Assembly (NCBI GenBank): GCA_963777165.1
Contig: CAVZPO010000023.1
Location: 496,001-560,000, forward strand
DNA: 64,000 nucleotides
DNA from: DYJB01 sp963777165
Lineage (GTDB): Bacteria; Chloroflexota; Anaerolineae; Anaerolineales; E44-bin32
Reading direction: 5' to 3'
Shown: positions 1 through 7,891 of the stretch, piece by piece
How positions within the stretch are numbered: the first letter of the stretch is position 1
Layout: each line of letters starts with the position of its first letter
Notes under the pieces: model-generated
What the model saw: the letters and a program-made list of their open reading frames with translations, nothing else
Databases searched by the model: none
What the model was told of the DNA's origin: nothing
Translations under genes and position numbers: made by a program

Positions 1-302
1 CCCAGGCGATCAAGACCGTCTTCGGCGAAGCAGCCCGCCGCATTCCCATCTCCTCGACCAAGTCGATGATCGGGCATGCCATGGGAGCCTCCGGGGCGAT
101 CGAGGCCGTGGTCTGCGCCCTGACGATCCAGCACGGCGCGATCCACCCCACCATCAACTACGAGGTCCCCGATCCTGAGTGCGACCTCGACTACGTCCCC
201 AACCAAGCCCGACGTGCGGCCGTGAGGGTCGCCCTGTCGAACTCGTTCGGCCTGGGCGGACAGAACGCCTGCCTGGTCCTGAAGCAAGCGGAGGCGGCAT
301 GA
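1..302 (+). CDS. fabF: 3-oxoacyl-ACP synthase II (FabF), C-terminal part
   Basis: Final 99 residues of a condensing enzyme of type II fatty acid synthesis, which elongates acyl-ACP with malonyl-ACP in the cytoplasm. The reading frame is open from base 3, so the gene begins outside the window. Visible are the conserved Lys in SSTKS and the second catalytic His in MIGHAMGASG, both belonging to the Cys-His-His active site, and the C-terminal glycine loop NSFGLGGQNA. The nucleophile Cys lies upstream and cannot be seen. Its TGA overlaps the ATG of the next gene (ATGA), so the two are probably translationally coupled. Confidence 0.95.
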   Translation, partial: QAIKTVFGEAARRIPISSTKSMIGHAMGASGAIEAVVCALTIQHGAIHPTINYEVPDPECDLDYVPNQARRAAVRVALSNSFGLGGQNACLVLKQAEAA

Positions 303-994
303 TTCGTTACGCCAACGAGTCCGCGATTCGGCGGAACGCGAAGTTGGGCAAGATCCTGACCTTTGGAGGCATGGGGGTTTTGGTGCTCGGACTGATCCTG
401 TCCGTCGCCTACCCGGCCCAGGTCAACGGCGTCCTGGGCATCGCCCTGGTGGGTGTTCTGAGCTCGCAGTTTGGGATGGTCTTCTACAATCGCTGGTCCC
501 GGCGCCCGCGCATCGACGAGGTGCTGGACGACTCGGTCAAGGGGTTGGACGGGCGCTATGCCCTGTTCCACTATACGCTCAGCAGCCCTCACGTCCTGGC
601 CACCCCGGCAGGGGTGTACGCATTGGTACCCCGGCTGGACGAAGGCGAGGTGACCTGGGTGGATGGCACGTGGACGGTGGTCCGATCCGGCCGCGGCGCC
701 GCTCGACCGCGAGTGCTGCGTGGGATCGAGGGGGCAGCCCAGACTGAAGCCGACGCCGCCGCGAGCGCCTTGCACAAGCGGCTTCCGGATCACACGCTCC
801 CCAAGGTCGTGCCCCTATTGGTGTTCCTGAACTCGAAGGCGACCGTGCACGCCAAGGGCGCTCCGATGCTGGCGGTGCATGCCAAGAAGCTCAAGGAGAC
901 TCTCCGGCAGCTCCCCAAGGGAGGCAACCTGTCTGAGGAGCAACTGAAGGAGCTGGCGACGCGCCTGGGCTTGAGCAGCACGCCGCAGGATTAG
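299..994 (+). CDS. two-helix membrane protein of unknown function
   Basis: A 231-residue protein starting at the ATG that overlaps the fabF stop. Residues about 18-38 and 44-62 form two hydrophobic helices separated by a short loop. The soluble remainder has a segment (GLDGRYALFHYTLSSPHVL, then a VVPLLVFLNSKA strand) that resembles NERD-type or restriction-endonuclease-like alpha/beta cores. I do not see a clear catalytic motif, so this is only a weak resemblance. The C-terminus is charged and helical. Coupling to fabF suggests membrane or lipid-linked expression. The function is not recognised. Confidence 0.8.
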   Translation: MIRYANESAIRRNAKLGKILTFGGMGVLVLGLILSVAYPAQVNGVLGIALVGVLSSQFGMVFYNRWSRRPRIDEVLDDSVKGLDGRYALFHYTLSSPHVLATPAGVYALVPRLDEGEVTWVDGTWTVVRSGRGAARPRVLRGIEGAAQTEADAAASALHKRLPDHTLPKVVPLLVFLNSKATVHAKGAPMLAVHAKKLKETLRQLPKGGNLSEEQLKELATRLGLSSTPQD

Positions 995-1033
995 ATCCTC
1001 TCTCGCTTTCGTTCCCCGACCCGGCTAACAACT

Positions 1034-1059
1034 CGAGCGCCGGCTTTCGCCGGCGCTCG
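1034..1059. terminator. hairpin between convergent genes
   Basis: An 11-bp perfect stem (CGAGCGCCGGC with its complement) and a TTTC loop lie between the ends of the membrane-protein gene and the SPFH gene, which converge here. There is no T-run on either side. It may therefore act as a bidirectional stem-only or factor-assisted terminator. Confidence 0.6.
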
Positions 1060-1083
1060 GTGATTCAAAGTTGAGAGGGCGCG

Positions 1084-2118
1084 CTAGCTCTTCAAGTACT
1101 CGTCCAGCGCTTCGCGGCTGATGCGGAAGGAATTGCCGATCTTCTTCGCCTTCAGCTGTTTGGCGCCGATCGCGGCGACGACGTCTTCCTCGGAGACCTT
1201 GAGGTAGGTGGCGGCCTCGGCGGGCGTCATCACATCCGGCACGGCGGCGGAAGCGGCGGGCGTCCCGCGGTTCTGTGCGCCCTTCGAAAGCGCGTCGCCC
1301 AGGACGTTCCCGATGCCCAGCCCGGCGCCGATCCCGGCCGTCAGGCCGGCTCCACCGGATGGGTTCTGCGCCGCATCGCGCATGGCGTCGGCGGCTTGAA
1401 GCTGCGTGTAGGTCGCCACATCCAACATCCCCATGGCGCGCAGTTCCTCGGCCGACTTCTCCGACGGCTTAAGGCTCTCGATGTAGAACGCCTTGAGCGT
1501 CAGCCCCAATGCCTTGAAATCGTCCTGCGCCTTGGCGCGGACGCCGGCGCCGATCTCCTCCACCAGGGCGATCAGCTCCGGGACGGTCTTGGCGGCGGTC
1601 GTCTCGCCCAGCAGGTCCTGAAGCTTGGACAGCAGCATCGAGCGCAGCCGGCTCTGGATGTCGGCCGTCCGGTAGGTTCCGCTGGTGCCGACGATCTGGG
1701 TGACGAACTGCTGCGGATCCGAGACCTGGAACCCGAACGTGCCGTAGCCCTGGAGCAGGGCCACGCCCAGCCCCATGCCCGAATTGCGGACGATGATCGG
1801 TTGCGGCGTGCCCCACTTCTGATCGGCGAACTCCCGCATCGAGACGAAGTACACCTCGGCCGTGAACGGGGAGCGATCGTTGAACGCCTTCCCGATGAAG
1901 TTGATCAGCCCCGGGATGTTGGCTGTCGTGATCGTATGGCGGCCGGCATCGAAGGTGTCCAGCGCTTTGCCGTCGCGGAAGAACACCGCTGACTGCGCCT
2001 CGCGCACGATGACTTGCGAGCCGATGCGAAAATCGCCGGCGCCGGTCTCGGGGATGCGGTGGACGATCTCATCCCGCATCTCATTCGGGTACTCTACGAC
2101 ATCGAAAATCCTGGCCAT
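1084..2118 (-). CDS. SPFH/band-7 protein with C-terminal excisionase-like helix-turn-helix
   Basis: 344 residues. Residues about 20-235 are an SPFH (stomatin/prohibitin/flotillin) domain of the soluble virion-core-protein type. The segment RIGSQVIVREAQSAVFFRDG near the start and the helical region before residue 240 are typical. No transmembrane helix is visible. A Gly/Ala-rich linker (about 250-290) leads to a final domain of about 49 residues beginning MTPAEAATYLKVSEEDV and ending ISREALDEYLKS, which matches the excisionase/MerR-type helix-turn-helix. Such SPFH proteins are thought to scaffold membranes or assemblies; the appended DNA-binding-type domain is unusual. A good ribosome site (GGAGGAG) precedes the ATG. 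It is the second gene of a two-gene operon with the coiled-coil protein upstream. Confidence 0.85.
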   Translation of the reverse strand: MARIFDVVEYPNEMRDEIVHRIPETGAGDFRIGSQVIVREAQSAVFFRDGKALDTFDAGRHTITTANIPGLINFIGKAFNDRSPFTAEVYFVSMREFADQKWGTPQPIIVRNSGMGLGVALLQGYGTFGFQVSDPQQFVTQIVGTSGTYRTADIQSRLRSMLLSKLQDLLGETTAAKTVPELIALVEEIGAGVRAKAQDDFKALGLTLKAFYIESLKPSEKSAEELRAMGMLDVATYTQLQAADAMRDAAQNPSGGAGLTAGIGAGLGIGNVLGDALSKGAQNRGTPAASAAVPDVMTPAEAATYLKVSEEDVVAAIGAKQLKAKKIGNSFRISREALDEYLKS

Positions 2119-2139
2119 GTCTCATCTCCTCCCGGAGGG

Positions 2140-2661
2140 CTACGCCTGGGTGGCGAGGATCACTTCCTCGCGGCGGTTGTAGGCGTCCACGACGTCCTGG
2201 CTCAGGGACACCAGGTTGCGGATGGCGGCCGGCAGGCCGTCGGTTCCCAGCGAAGCGTTCAGGTTGTCGACCGCATCGGAGATCCGCTTGACATTCTCCA
2301 GCAGGGTCGAGTCGTACTCGTAGATCCTGGTGAGCTCCGCCTCGTTGACGCGGACGGCGTCGAAGAACCCGCTGTAGCCGTACGAGGCGTGGCGGGCGCG
2401 GTCGACGAAGGCGCGCAGCTTGATGTTGGCCGCCTCCAGGTCGTCGACGAATTCCAGCTTGCCTTCTGAGATCAGCTGGCGCTGAAGCTGCGAGATCCGG
2501 TCCCACTGCTCCTCGTAGCGCTGGGCGATCGTCTGGCGCAGAAGCTTGTCCGCTTCGCGCCGGTTCTCGCGCTCCAGGTACCCGGTGAAGCCGGCAAGCC
2601 AGTTGCGGATCTTGCCGATCAGGTCCTTGCCTTCGGTGATCTTGCCGAGTGGATCGCTCAT
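2140..2661 (-). CDS. hypothetical helical protein, partner of SPFH gene
   Basis: 173 residues, rich in charged helices (EQWDRISQLQRQLI, LTRIYEYDSTLLENVKRI), with no cysteine motif, signal peptide or membrane segment. It probably forms a coiled coil or helical bundle. It is the first gene after a strong minus-strand promoter and lies 21 bp ahead of the SPFH gene. A physical partnership with the SPFH assembly is therefore reasonable, but this is inferred from context only. The family is not recognised. Confidence 0.75.
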   Translation of the reverse strand: MSDPLGKITEGKDLIGKIRNWLAGFTGYLERENRREADKLLRQTIAQRYEEQWDRISQLQRQLISEGKLEFVDDLEAANIKLRAFVDRARHASYGYSGFFDAVRVNEAELTRIYEYDSTLLENVKRISDAVDNLNASLGTDGLPAAIRNLVSLSQDVVDAYNRREEVILATQA

Positions 2662-2708
2662 CCTTTTACTCCTCGTCCCGCCCTTAGGCGCGCTGTACTT
2701 CTGTGACT

Positions 2709-2737
2709 ATTATAGGGGGGAGCCCGGCCGGGGGCAA
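2709..2737 (-). promoter_or_regulatory. sigma-70-type promoter of the SPFH operon
   Basis: On the minus strand: -35 TTGCCC at 2737-2732, a 17-bp spacer, and -10 TATAAT at 2714-2709. The start codon of the first gene lies about 45 bp downstream. This is a near-consensus arrangement. Confidence 0.75.
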
Positions 2738-2742
2738 TCACC

Positions 2743-2758
2743 AGCCTGACCTCAGGCT
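2743..2758. promoter_or_regulatory. inverted repeat between divergent promoters (possible operator)
   Basis: A perfect inverted repeat with 7-bp arms, AGCCTGA-CC-TCAGGCT, sits just upstream of the minus-strand -35 box and about 16 bp upstream of the plus-strand -10 box. A dimeric regulator bound here could control both the SPFH and aldolase operons. No regulator is identified. Confidence 0.4.
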
Positions 2759-2774
2759 GACAGGCTCGGCCGGG

Positions 2775-2780
2775 TATAAT
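2775..2780 (+). promoter_or_regulatory. -10 box of the aldolase operon
   Basis: TATAAT within CGGGTATAATCC, 34 bp before the aldolase ATG. No -35 match is visible at 16-18 bp upstream. The same -10-only TATAATC pattern recurs before several plus-strand genes in this window. Confidence 0.55.
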
Positions 2781-2814
2781 CCCCTCGCACAGCTCATCTC
2801 TCCAGGAGAGTCCC

Positions 2815-4239
2815 ATGGATCTGTTTGAAGCCCTGCAACGCGCCGCGCAGCCTTTGGGCGACTCGGTGCGTGTCGCCGCCGGTCCGGCGGTGACTATTCT
2901 GAACGCCGCCTCCCTGCGCCAGCGGATCGGCGCGCTGGTGGAGAGTGCGGTCTTCGGCAAGGAACCGCACCGCAGCCTGGCCCGCTGGCTGATCCGTGAG
3001 CTGGCGATCGCTGCCGGTGCACCTCCCAGCTCCATCCAGGAGCTGTATCTGGCCCGGGGACGCGGGGAAACGCGCGACACCTTCACCGTCCCGGCCATGA
3101 ACCTGCGCGCCCTCCCCTACCATGCTGCCCGCGCCGTGTTCCGTGCCGCGACCAAGGCGAATGCCAAGGCCATGATCTTCGAGCTGGCCCGCTCGGAGAT
3201 GGGCTACACCGACCAGCGGCCGGCCGAGTACGCCGCCTGTGTCTTGGGCGCCGCCATCGCTGAAGGCTACCAGGGGCCGGTGTTCATCCAGGGCGACCAC
3301 TTCCAGATCAGCGCCAAGAAGTACGCCTCCAAGCCGGCAGAGGAGGCTCAAGCCGTCCGCGCGCTGATCCAGGAAGCTATCTCGTCCGGCTTCTTCAACA
3401 TCGACATCGATACCTCGACCCTGGTCGACCTGAGCAAGGCTACCATCCCCGAGCAGCAGAAGGTGAACAGCGGGCTGTGCGCCGAGTTCACGGCGCACGT
3501 TCGCTCGCTGCAGCCGGCCGGGGTTGTGATTTCGGTGGGCGGCGAGATCGGCGAGGTCGGCGGGCACAACAGCACCGAGCCGGAACTGCGGGCATTCATG
3601 GACGGATACAACGTGGCGCTCAAGGCGCTCGCCCCGACATCCCCTGGCTTGTCCAAGATCAGCATTCAAACCGGCACTTCCCACGGCGGCGTCGTGCTGC
3701 CCGACGGCACGATCGCCAAGGTCAAGGTCGACTTCGGGACGCTCAGCCAGCTCTCGAAGGTTGCCAAGCAATATGCCATGGGCGGAGCGGTCCAGCACGG
3801 CGCCTCCACCCTACCGGAGGAGGCCTTCTCCAAGTTCTCCGAAGCCGGGGCGCTCGAAGTCCATCTGGCGACCAACTTCCAGAACATGCTCTACGATCGA
3901 CTCCCGGACGCGCTGCTCACGGAGGTCTACGCCTTCCTAACCCAGAACCACAGCGATGAGCGCAAGGAAGGCCAGACGGATGAGCAGTTCTACTACAACG
4001 CCCGCAAGCGCGCCCTCGGACCGTTCAAGCAGAAGTTCTGGCAGCTGCCGGCCGCGACGCTGAAGGCAATCGAGGACGCCTGGCAGCAGCAGTTCGAGCT
4101 CCTGTTCGAACGGTTGGACATTGGAGGGACACAGGTCGAGGTTGATCGTTTCGTCCACCCGGTGCCGGTGCGCGTGCCTCTGGCCGAGTACCTGCGCGAA
4201 GCCGGAGTGGCCGAGGACGTCAAGGACCTTGCGGATTGA
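2815..4239 (+). CDS. class II fructose-bisphosphate aldolase family protein
   Basis: 474 residues, longer than the usual 300-350 of class II aldolases but similar to the long forms known from Chloroflexota and other bacteria. It should cleave fructose 1,6-bisphosphate (or a related ketose bisphosphate) with a divalent metal in glycolysis/gluconeogenesis. Visible motifs are QGDHFQ (about 159-164, with the expected metal-binding His), FNIDIDTSTLVDLSK, GGHNSTEPELRAFMDG, and the phosphate/metal region KISIQTGTSHGGVVLPDG. The C-terminal third, about 100 residues, is the extension. The start follows CCAGGAGAG. The Nudix gene begins 10 bp after its stop, so the two form an operon. Tagatose-bisphosphate aldolase activity is an alternative. 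Confidence 0.88.
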   Translation: MDLFEALQRAAQPLGDSVRVAAGPAVTILNAASLRQRIGALVESAVFGKEPHRSLARWLIRELAIAAGAPPSSIQELYLARGRGETRDTFTVPAMNLRALPYHAARAVFRAATKANAKAMIFELARSEMGYTDQRPAEYAACVLGAAIAEGYQGPVFIQGDHFQISAKKYASKPAEEAQAVRALIQEAISSGFFNIDIDTSTLVDLSKATIPEQQKVNSGLCAEFTAHVRSLQPAGVVISVGGEIGEVGGHNSTEPELRAFMDGYNVALKALAPTSPGLSKISIQTGTSHGGVVLPDGTIAKVKVDFGTLSQLSKVAKQYAMGGAVQHGASTLPEEAFSKFSEAGALEVHLATNFQNMLYDRLPDALLTEVYAFLTQNHSDERKEGQTDEQFYYNARKRALGPFKQKFWQLPAATLKAIEDAWQQQFELLFERLDIGGTQVEVDRFVHPVPVRVPLAEYLREAGVAEDVKDLAD

Positions 4240-4249
4240 CGTCGGTGCG

Positions 4250-4756
4250 ATGATGACCGACGGGCAGCGGCTCGATCCCTCTCGGTACACCATCGTCCCG
4301 CGGACACTGTCATTTCTGGTGCGCGGCGATCAAGTGCTGCTGCTCCGCCTGAGCCCCGATCGCGGCGATTGGGCCGGGAAGTTCAACGGCCTGGGCGGCC
4401 ATGTCGAAGCTGGCGAAGATGTTTTGAGCTCAGCCCGGCGGGAGATCCGCGAGGAAGCGGGGCTCTCGCCGGGCGATTTGCGCTTGTGCGGCACCGTCCT
4501 GTTCGACACCGGACGGGTCCCGGGCATCGGGCTGTACGTCTGCGTCGGCGGTGCGGAGGCCCGGGAGGAGCCGCGCGCGGGCCCCGAGGGCGAGCCGATC
4601 TGGGTGGACACACACCAGCTTTCCAGCCTGCCTCTGGTCGAAGATCTCTCCGTGCTGTTGCCCCGCGCCCTCGAGTGCTACCGCACCCACACCTGCTTCT
4701 CCGCGCGCTCACGACTCGACGACGACGGTTCGCTCCGCGTCGTGTTCGGGACCTGA
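4250..4756 (+). CDS. Nudix hydrolase
   Basis: 168 residues. A complete Nudix box is visible: GHVEAGE, seven residues, then REIREEAGL, fitting GX5EX7REUXEEXGU. The enzyme therefore hydrolyses a nucleoside diphosphate linked to some moiety, using Mg2+. The N-terminus (TLSFLVRGDQVLLLRLSP) and the DWAGKFNGLGGHVE approach resemble MutT/8-oxo-dGTP diphosphatase types, but the substrate cannot be read from sequence. Two adjacent ATG codons (4250, 4253) are possible starts; a TTG at 4229 is a weaker option. It is cotranscribed with aldolase and a membrane protein. Confidence 0.88.
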   Translation: MMTDGQRLDPSRYTIVPRTLSFLVRGDQVLLLRLSPDRGDWAGKFNGLGGHVEAGEDVLSSARREIREEAGLSPGDLRLCGTVLFDTGRVPGIGLYVCVGGAEAREEPRAGPEGEPIWVDTHQLSSLPLVEDLSVLLPRALECYRTHTCFSARSRLDDDGSLRVVFGT

Positions 4757-4762
4757 ACGCGG

Positions 4763-5683
4763 ATGGTCCGCCCGCGACGCACCCTTGCATGGTACGGCTG
4801 GATCGGGATCGCCTGGCTCCTGGCGAGCGAAGCCATGCTGCTGTTGGGCAACCGGTGGGTCGCCACATGGTTCACCCCGCTGATGTGGACCGGGTACATC
4901 CTGGCGATCGACGCCGTTGTCGTCTGGCGCGGCGGCGCATCCTGGCTGACCTCCCGCCGGCGCGAATTACCCCTGATGGTGCTGCTGTCCGTCGGCGTCT
5001 GGGTCCTGTTTGAGGCCTACAACTTCCACCTGAAGAACTGGACTTACATCAACGTCCCGCAGAGTGCATTGGTGCGGCTGGTGGCCCTCTTCTGGTCCTT
5101 CGCCACCATCATGCCGGGCGTGTTCGAAACTGCCGATCTGTTTCGAACCTTCCTGCCCGATCGTCGCCGACCTTCATCCCCCGACCTCCCGGGCAACGCC
5201 GCTCTTGCCATCTGGTTCACGGTCGGTGTGGCGCTGGTCACCATCCCCCTCGCTGTCTCCCCGGCGGCGGCGCCGTACTTGTTTGCGGCGGTCTGGCTCG
5301 GTTTCATCCCGCTGCTTGAGCCGGTGCTCGAGCGACTTGGCGTTCGCAGCGCCAGCGGCGAGTGGCTACGGGGAGACCGACGGCCGGCAGCCGCCCTTCT
5401 GTTGGGCGGATTCGTGTGCGGGCTGCTCTGGGAGGCCTGGAACTACCAGGCCTACGCACACTACGGCGCGTATTGGGTCTACACCATCCCTCAGGCGCTG
5501 CGCCTCTTCGGGTTGCACTATGGGCAGATGCCGGCGCTTGGCCTGGGCGGGTTTCCCCCGTTTGCCCTCGAGCTCCACGCCTTCTACCTGACATTCAAGG
5601 CACTCCTCGGCGGCGCTCGCGTCTTCGGCGGAGCGTCAGACGAGCGTGAACCTGGAGGTCGGGAGCTACCCGAGGCTGCCTGA
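4763..5683 (+). CDS. polytopic membrane protein with internal duplication
   Basis: 306 residues with about eight hydrophobic segments. Two halves share a signature: LFEAYNFHLKNWTYINVP in the first half and LLWEAWNYQAYAHYGAYW followed by VYTIP in the second. Both fit (F/W)EA(Y/W)N...W.Y..P at the end of a transmembrane helix, suggesting an internal repeat. No transporter or enzyme motif is recognised. It starts 7 bp after the Nudix stop and ends the operon. The C-terminal 25 residues are charged and probably cytoplasmic. Confidence 0.8.
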   Translation: MVRPRRTLAWYGWIGIAWLLASEAMLLLGNRWVATWFTPLMWTGYILAIDAVVVWRGGASWLTSRRRELPLMVLLSVGVWVLFEAYNFHLKNWTYINVPQSALVRLVALFWSFATIMPGVFETADLFRTFLPDRRRPSSPDLPGNAALAIWFTVGVALVTIPLAVSPAAAPYLFAAVWLGFIPLLEPVLERLGVRSASGEWLRGDRRPAAALLLGGFVCGLLWEAWNYQAYAHYGAYWVYTIPQALRLFGLHYGQMPALGLGGFPPFALELHAFYLTFKALLGGARVFGGASDEREPGGRELPEAA

Positions 5684-5868
5684 CGCGCGCCTGCATCGTT
5701 CGCCGGCCAGAACATTTAGTTAGATCCAAGGCGGTGCGCAGTCAGCAGTGGCGGGCGAGGGCACCAACGCCCTTCAGGTGACTCCATTCGAATCACGTCT
5801 CAGGAACGGACCTTTGCGCCTGCTTGAGCAGACTGCCGCGATGGGTCCTCCGACTCTGCGTGGATTGC

Positions 5869-6432
5869 TCAGCTTCCGGGGAAATCGTAGAACACAAGGA
5901 GCGTGCTTCCGTACTTTCGGCGATCGGACTCCCTCAAGTGCACAAGAGGAATCTCGCGCAGCTCCTTCGGGTGAACCTGGACGATAGCCCAGGCATCGGG
6001 ATTGAGCCACCCGGGATGGGCGTCCAGAGCACTCAAGGCGCGCGACCAGAAGTCATGATATTGCGGGGGTGCGATGTAGACGTAGTCGAACGCGCGGTGC
6101 GGCCTTCGCTCCAGAAGCTCGAACGCGTCCGCCCGCACCACCTCCGCTCGCTCACCCAGGCCGGTCGACGCGAGATTGGCGTGAACTGTGGCGATTGCGC
6201 GAGGGTCCTTATCCACCAGGACACTCCCGGCCGCGCCACGGCTTACTGCCTCGATCCCCACGCTGCCGGTTCCGGCGAACAGATCCAGAAACCACGCGCC
6301 TGGCAGGTCCGGCCCCAGGATATCGAAGAGTGAGACCTTGACCCGGTCGCTGATCGGGCGCGTGCCCTCTCCAGGCACCATTCGCAGCCTGCGCCCTTTT
6401 GCCGATCCGCCGATCACCCGAAGCCCCGCCAT
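5869..6432 (-). CDS. rsmD: 16S rRNA (guanine966-N2)-methyltransferase RsmD
   Basis: 187 residues starting at MAGLRVIGGSAKGRRL, the typical RsmD N-terminus; a longer upstream frame is spurious. It methylates G966 of 16S rRNA with SAM during 30S assembly. The SAM-binding loop is FLDLFAGTGSVGIEAVSRGA (about 48-67) and the acidic end of motif II is LVDKD. Catalytic motif IV, normally (D/N)PPY, reads IAPPQYHDFW (about 120-129), a variant discussed in the findings. It is the last gene of the long minus-strand operon that starts with scpB. Confidence 0.9.
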   Translation of the reverse strand: MAGLRVIGGSAKGRRLRMVPGEGTRPISDRVKVSLFDILGPDLPGAWFLDLFAGTGSVGIEAVSRGAAGSVLVDKDPRAIATVHANLASTGLGERAEVVRADAFELLERRPHRAFDYVYIAPPQYHDFWSRALSALDAHPGWLNPDAWAIVQVHPKELREIPLVHLRESDRRKYGSTLLVFYDFPGS

Positions 6433-6499
6433 GTCGTTCTGCGCGTAGCCTTTCCAGCTCGGAGTGGGGATTGTGTGCCAGGTCGAGCTGCGGAGGTGG

Positions 6500-7486
6500 C
6501 TATGCGCAGTCGACTGCGCGGCGAGCGGCCAGAAAATTGCCCCGCGGCGCCAGCACGGGCACCACACACCCCGTTCCCAGAATGAAGCCCCGGCCGCCTT
6601 GCGTCGCCTTGATGGCGGACGCCGCTTCACGCGCTACCAACCGCGGATCGCCGAGCACCATCGTCTCCTGGCGCCTCAAGCCACCGCACAGCGCCAACTG
6701 CGTCATCCGCCTGGCTTCGGACAGAGACGGCGCTGTCTCCCGGTCATGCCAGTTGATCACCTGGACCGGGTAGGTCGTCGCCAGATCGAACATGATCGCC
6801 TCACCGTGCAGGTGCAGGACATTGAGCCACAACCCGCCAGCCGCCTCGAGCACACGGCGGTCGAACGGCTCGCCGAACTGCGAGTAGGCCGGGCGATCCA
6901 TCAGCCGATAGGTGGCCAGCTGGGCGGCATAGAACACGCCTGAGATACCGTACTTGCGCGCGGCCTCCACATACGCAACCGTCGTCTGCGTGATCACTTC
7001 CAGGGCGCGCAGCACGCGCTGCGGATCGCGCCGCAGGTGCTCGAACAGGCGCTCCTCCCCCGCCAGATGCTTGGCTTGTGAGAGGGGGCTAAACACGGTC
7101 TGGATATAGGGCACATCCTCACCGCAGCGGTCGCGCAGCCTGGCGAGGCACTTCAGGTGCGCCCCCAGCCAGCCGCGCACTGGCGACAACGGCTTGAGGC
7201 GCAACCAGTCGCGTGGCTGGTCGATCACGGTGCGCGTGTACTCCCGCGTTCCCTCCGGATCGCCCCTCCAGGCGTCCTCGACGCCCCAATCCTTGACGGA
7301 AAACGACGACGCCGGAGTGACCTTGATGAAGTCGAAATCGAATTGCGCCTGGAAGTCGAGCGCGGCATCCGCCAGGGTTAGCGGGTCTTGATCATCCACC
7401 GGAAAGTGACGCCAGAGCGCCACCGGAGGTCGATCGGCTTTCTCACCCGCCAACGCAGCCTGGAGCCGCTCGCGCCTGGTCGTCAT
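6500..7486 (-). CDS. uroporphyrinogen decarboxylase family protein
   Basis: 328 residues with the URO-D TIM-barrel pattern: RRERLQAALAGEKADRPPVALWRH at the start (ADRPPVALWRH is the hallmark), FDFIKVTPASSFSVKDWG, a central region with QTVFSPLSQAKHL, and VINWHD near the C-terminus. This superfamily covers heme-pathway HemE and also corrinoid or cobalamin-independent methyltransferases. The lack of other heme genes and the divergent sequence leave the substrate open, and true HemE is less likely. Its ATG overlaps the stop of the TPR gene by 4 bp (ATGA). The stop lies in a 16-bp palindrome at 6504-6519 that is explained by coding sequence. Confidence 0.85.
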   Translation of the reverse strand: MTTRRERLQAALAGEKADRPPVALWRHFPVDDQDPLTLADAALDFQAQFDFDFIKVTPASSFSVKDWGVEDAWRGDPEGTREYTRTVIDQPRDWLRLKPLSPVRGWLGAHLKCLARLRDRCGEDVPYIQTVFSPLSQAKHLAGEERLFEHLRRDPQRVLRALEVITQTTVAYVEAARKYGISGVFYAAQLATYRLMDRPAYSQFGEPFDRRVLEAAGGLWLNVLHLHGEAIMFDLATTYPVQVINWHDRETAPSLSEARRMTQLALCGGLRRQETMVLGDPRLVAREAASAIKATQGGRGFILGTGCVVPVLAPRGNFLAARRAVDCA

Positions 7487-7875
7487 GTTCGAATCCAGGT
7501 CTCTGGCTCCAGATCCCACTTGCCGCGTTCGATCCAGTTGACCTGACCAACCGCCAGACGGCGAAGCATGGCCCCCCGGACAGCGTCCTGCATGGCCGGC
7601 AGGGCGGCTGCGGCAGCCCTGAATGCCGCCACAGCCGCATCTCCGTCCCCGGCCGCTTTGAGCGCCATGCCAAGAAGGTAACTAGGCTCCGGATCTGATG
7701 GCGAGCGGTTCCGGCACTCCTGTGCCGCCTCTGCCGCCTGAGGATATCTGCCGGCGCCGTACAACGCCCACCCCAAGCGGAGCCAGGCCGCCGCATCGGA
7801 ACCCGGAGCTCGCACTTCCTGCTCGAGCTGCTCGATCGTCGGAAGACTGGGCGCACGATCTTGTGTGGGCGTCAC
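7483..7875 (-). CDS. small TPR-repeat protein
   Basis: 130 residues from a GTG start preceded by a G-rich ribosome site. Residues about 25-95 contain two to three tetratricopeptide-like helical hairpins (AWLRLGWALYGAGRYPQAAEAA, then PEPSYLLGMALKAAGDGDAAVAAF). TPR proteins scaffold protein interactions; no enzymatic motif is present. It sits between sucD and the URO-D family gene with short or overlapping junctions, which suggests translational coupling. Its partner is unknown. Confidence 0.75.
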   Translation of the reverse strand: MTPTQDRAPSLPTIEQLEQEVRAPGSDAAAWLRLGWALYGAGRYPQAAEAAQECRNRSPSDPEPSYLLGMALKAAGDGDAAVAAFRAAAAALPAMQDAVRGAMLRRLAVGQVNWIERGKWDLEPETWIRT

Positions 7876-7891
7876 GCGGCCCCCCCCTTCT

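Noticed and set aside
179..298. Longer N-terminus for the membrane protein after fabF
   Set aside because: It would overlap 120 bases of fabF; the ATG at 299 overlaps only the stop and is the normal arrangement.
6504..6519. 16-bp palindrome as an operator or terminator
   Set aside because: It lies across the last codons of the URO-D family gene, has no loop and no T-run.
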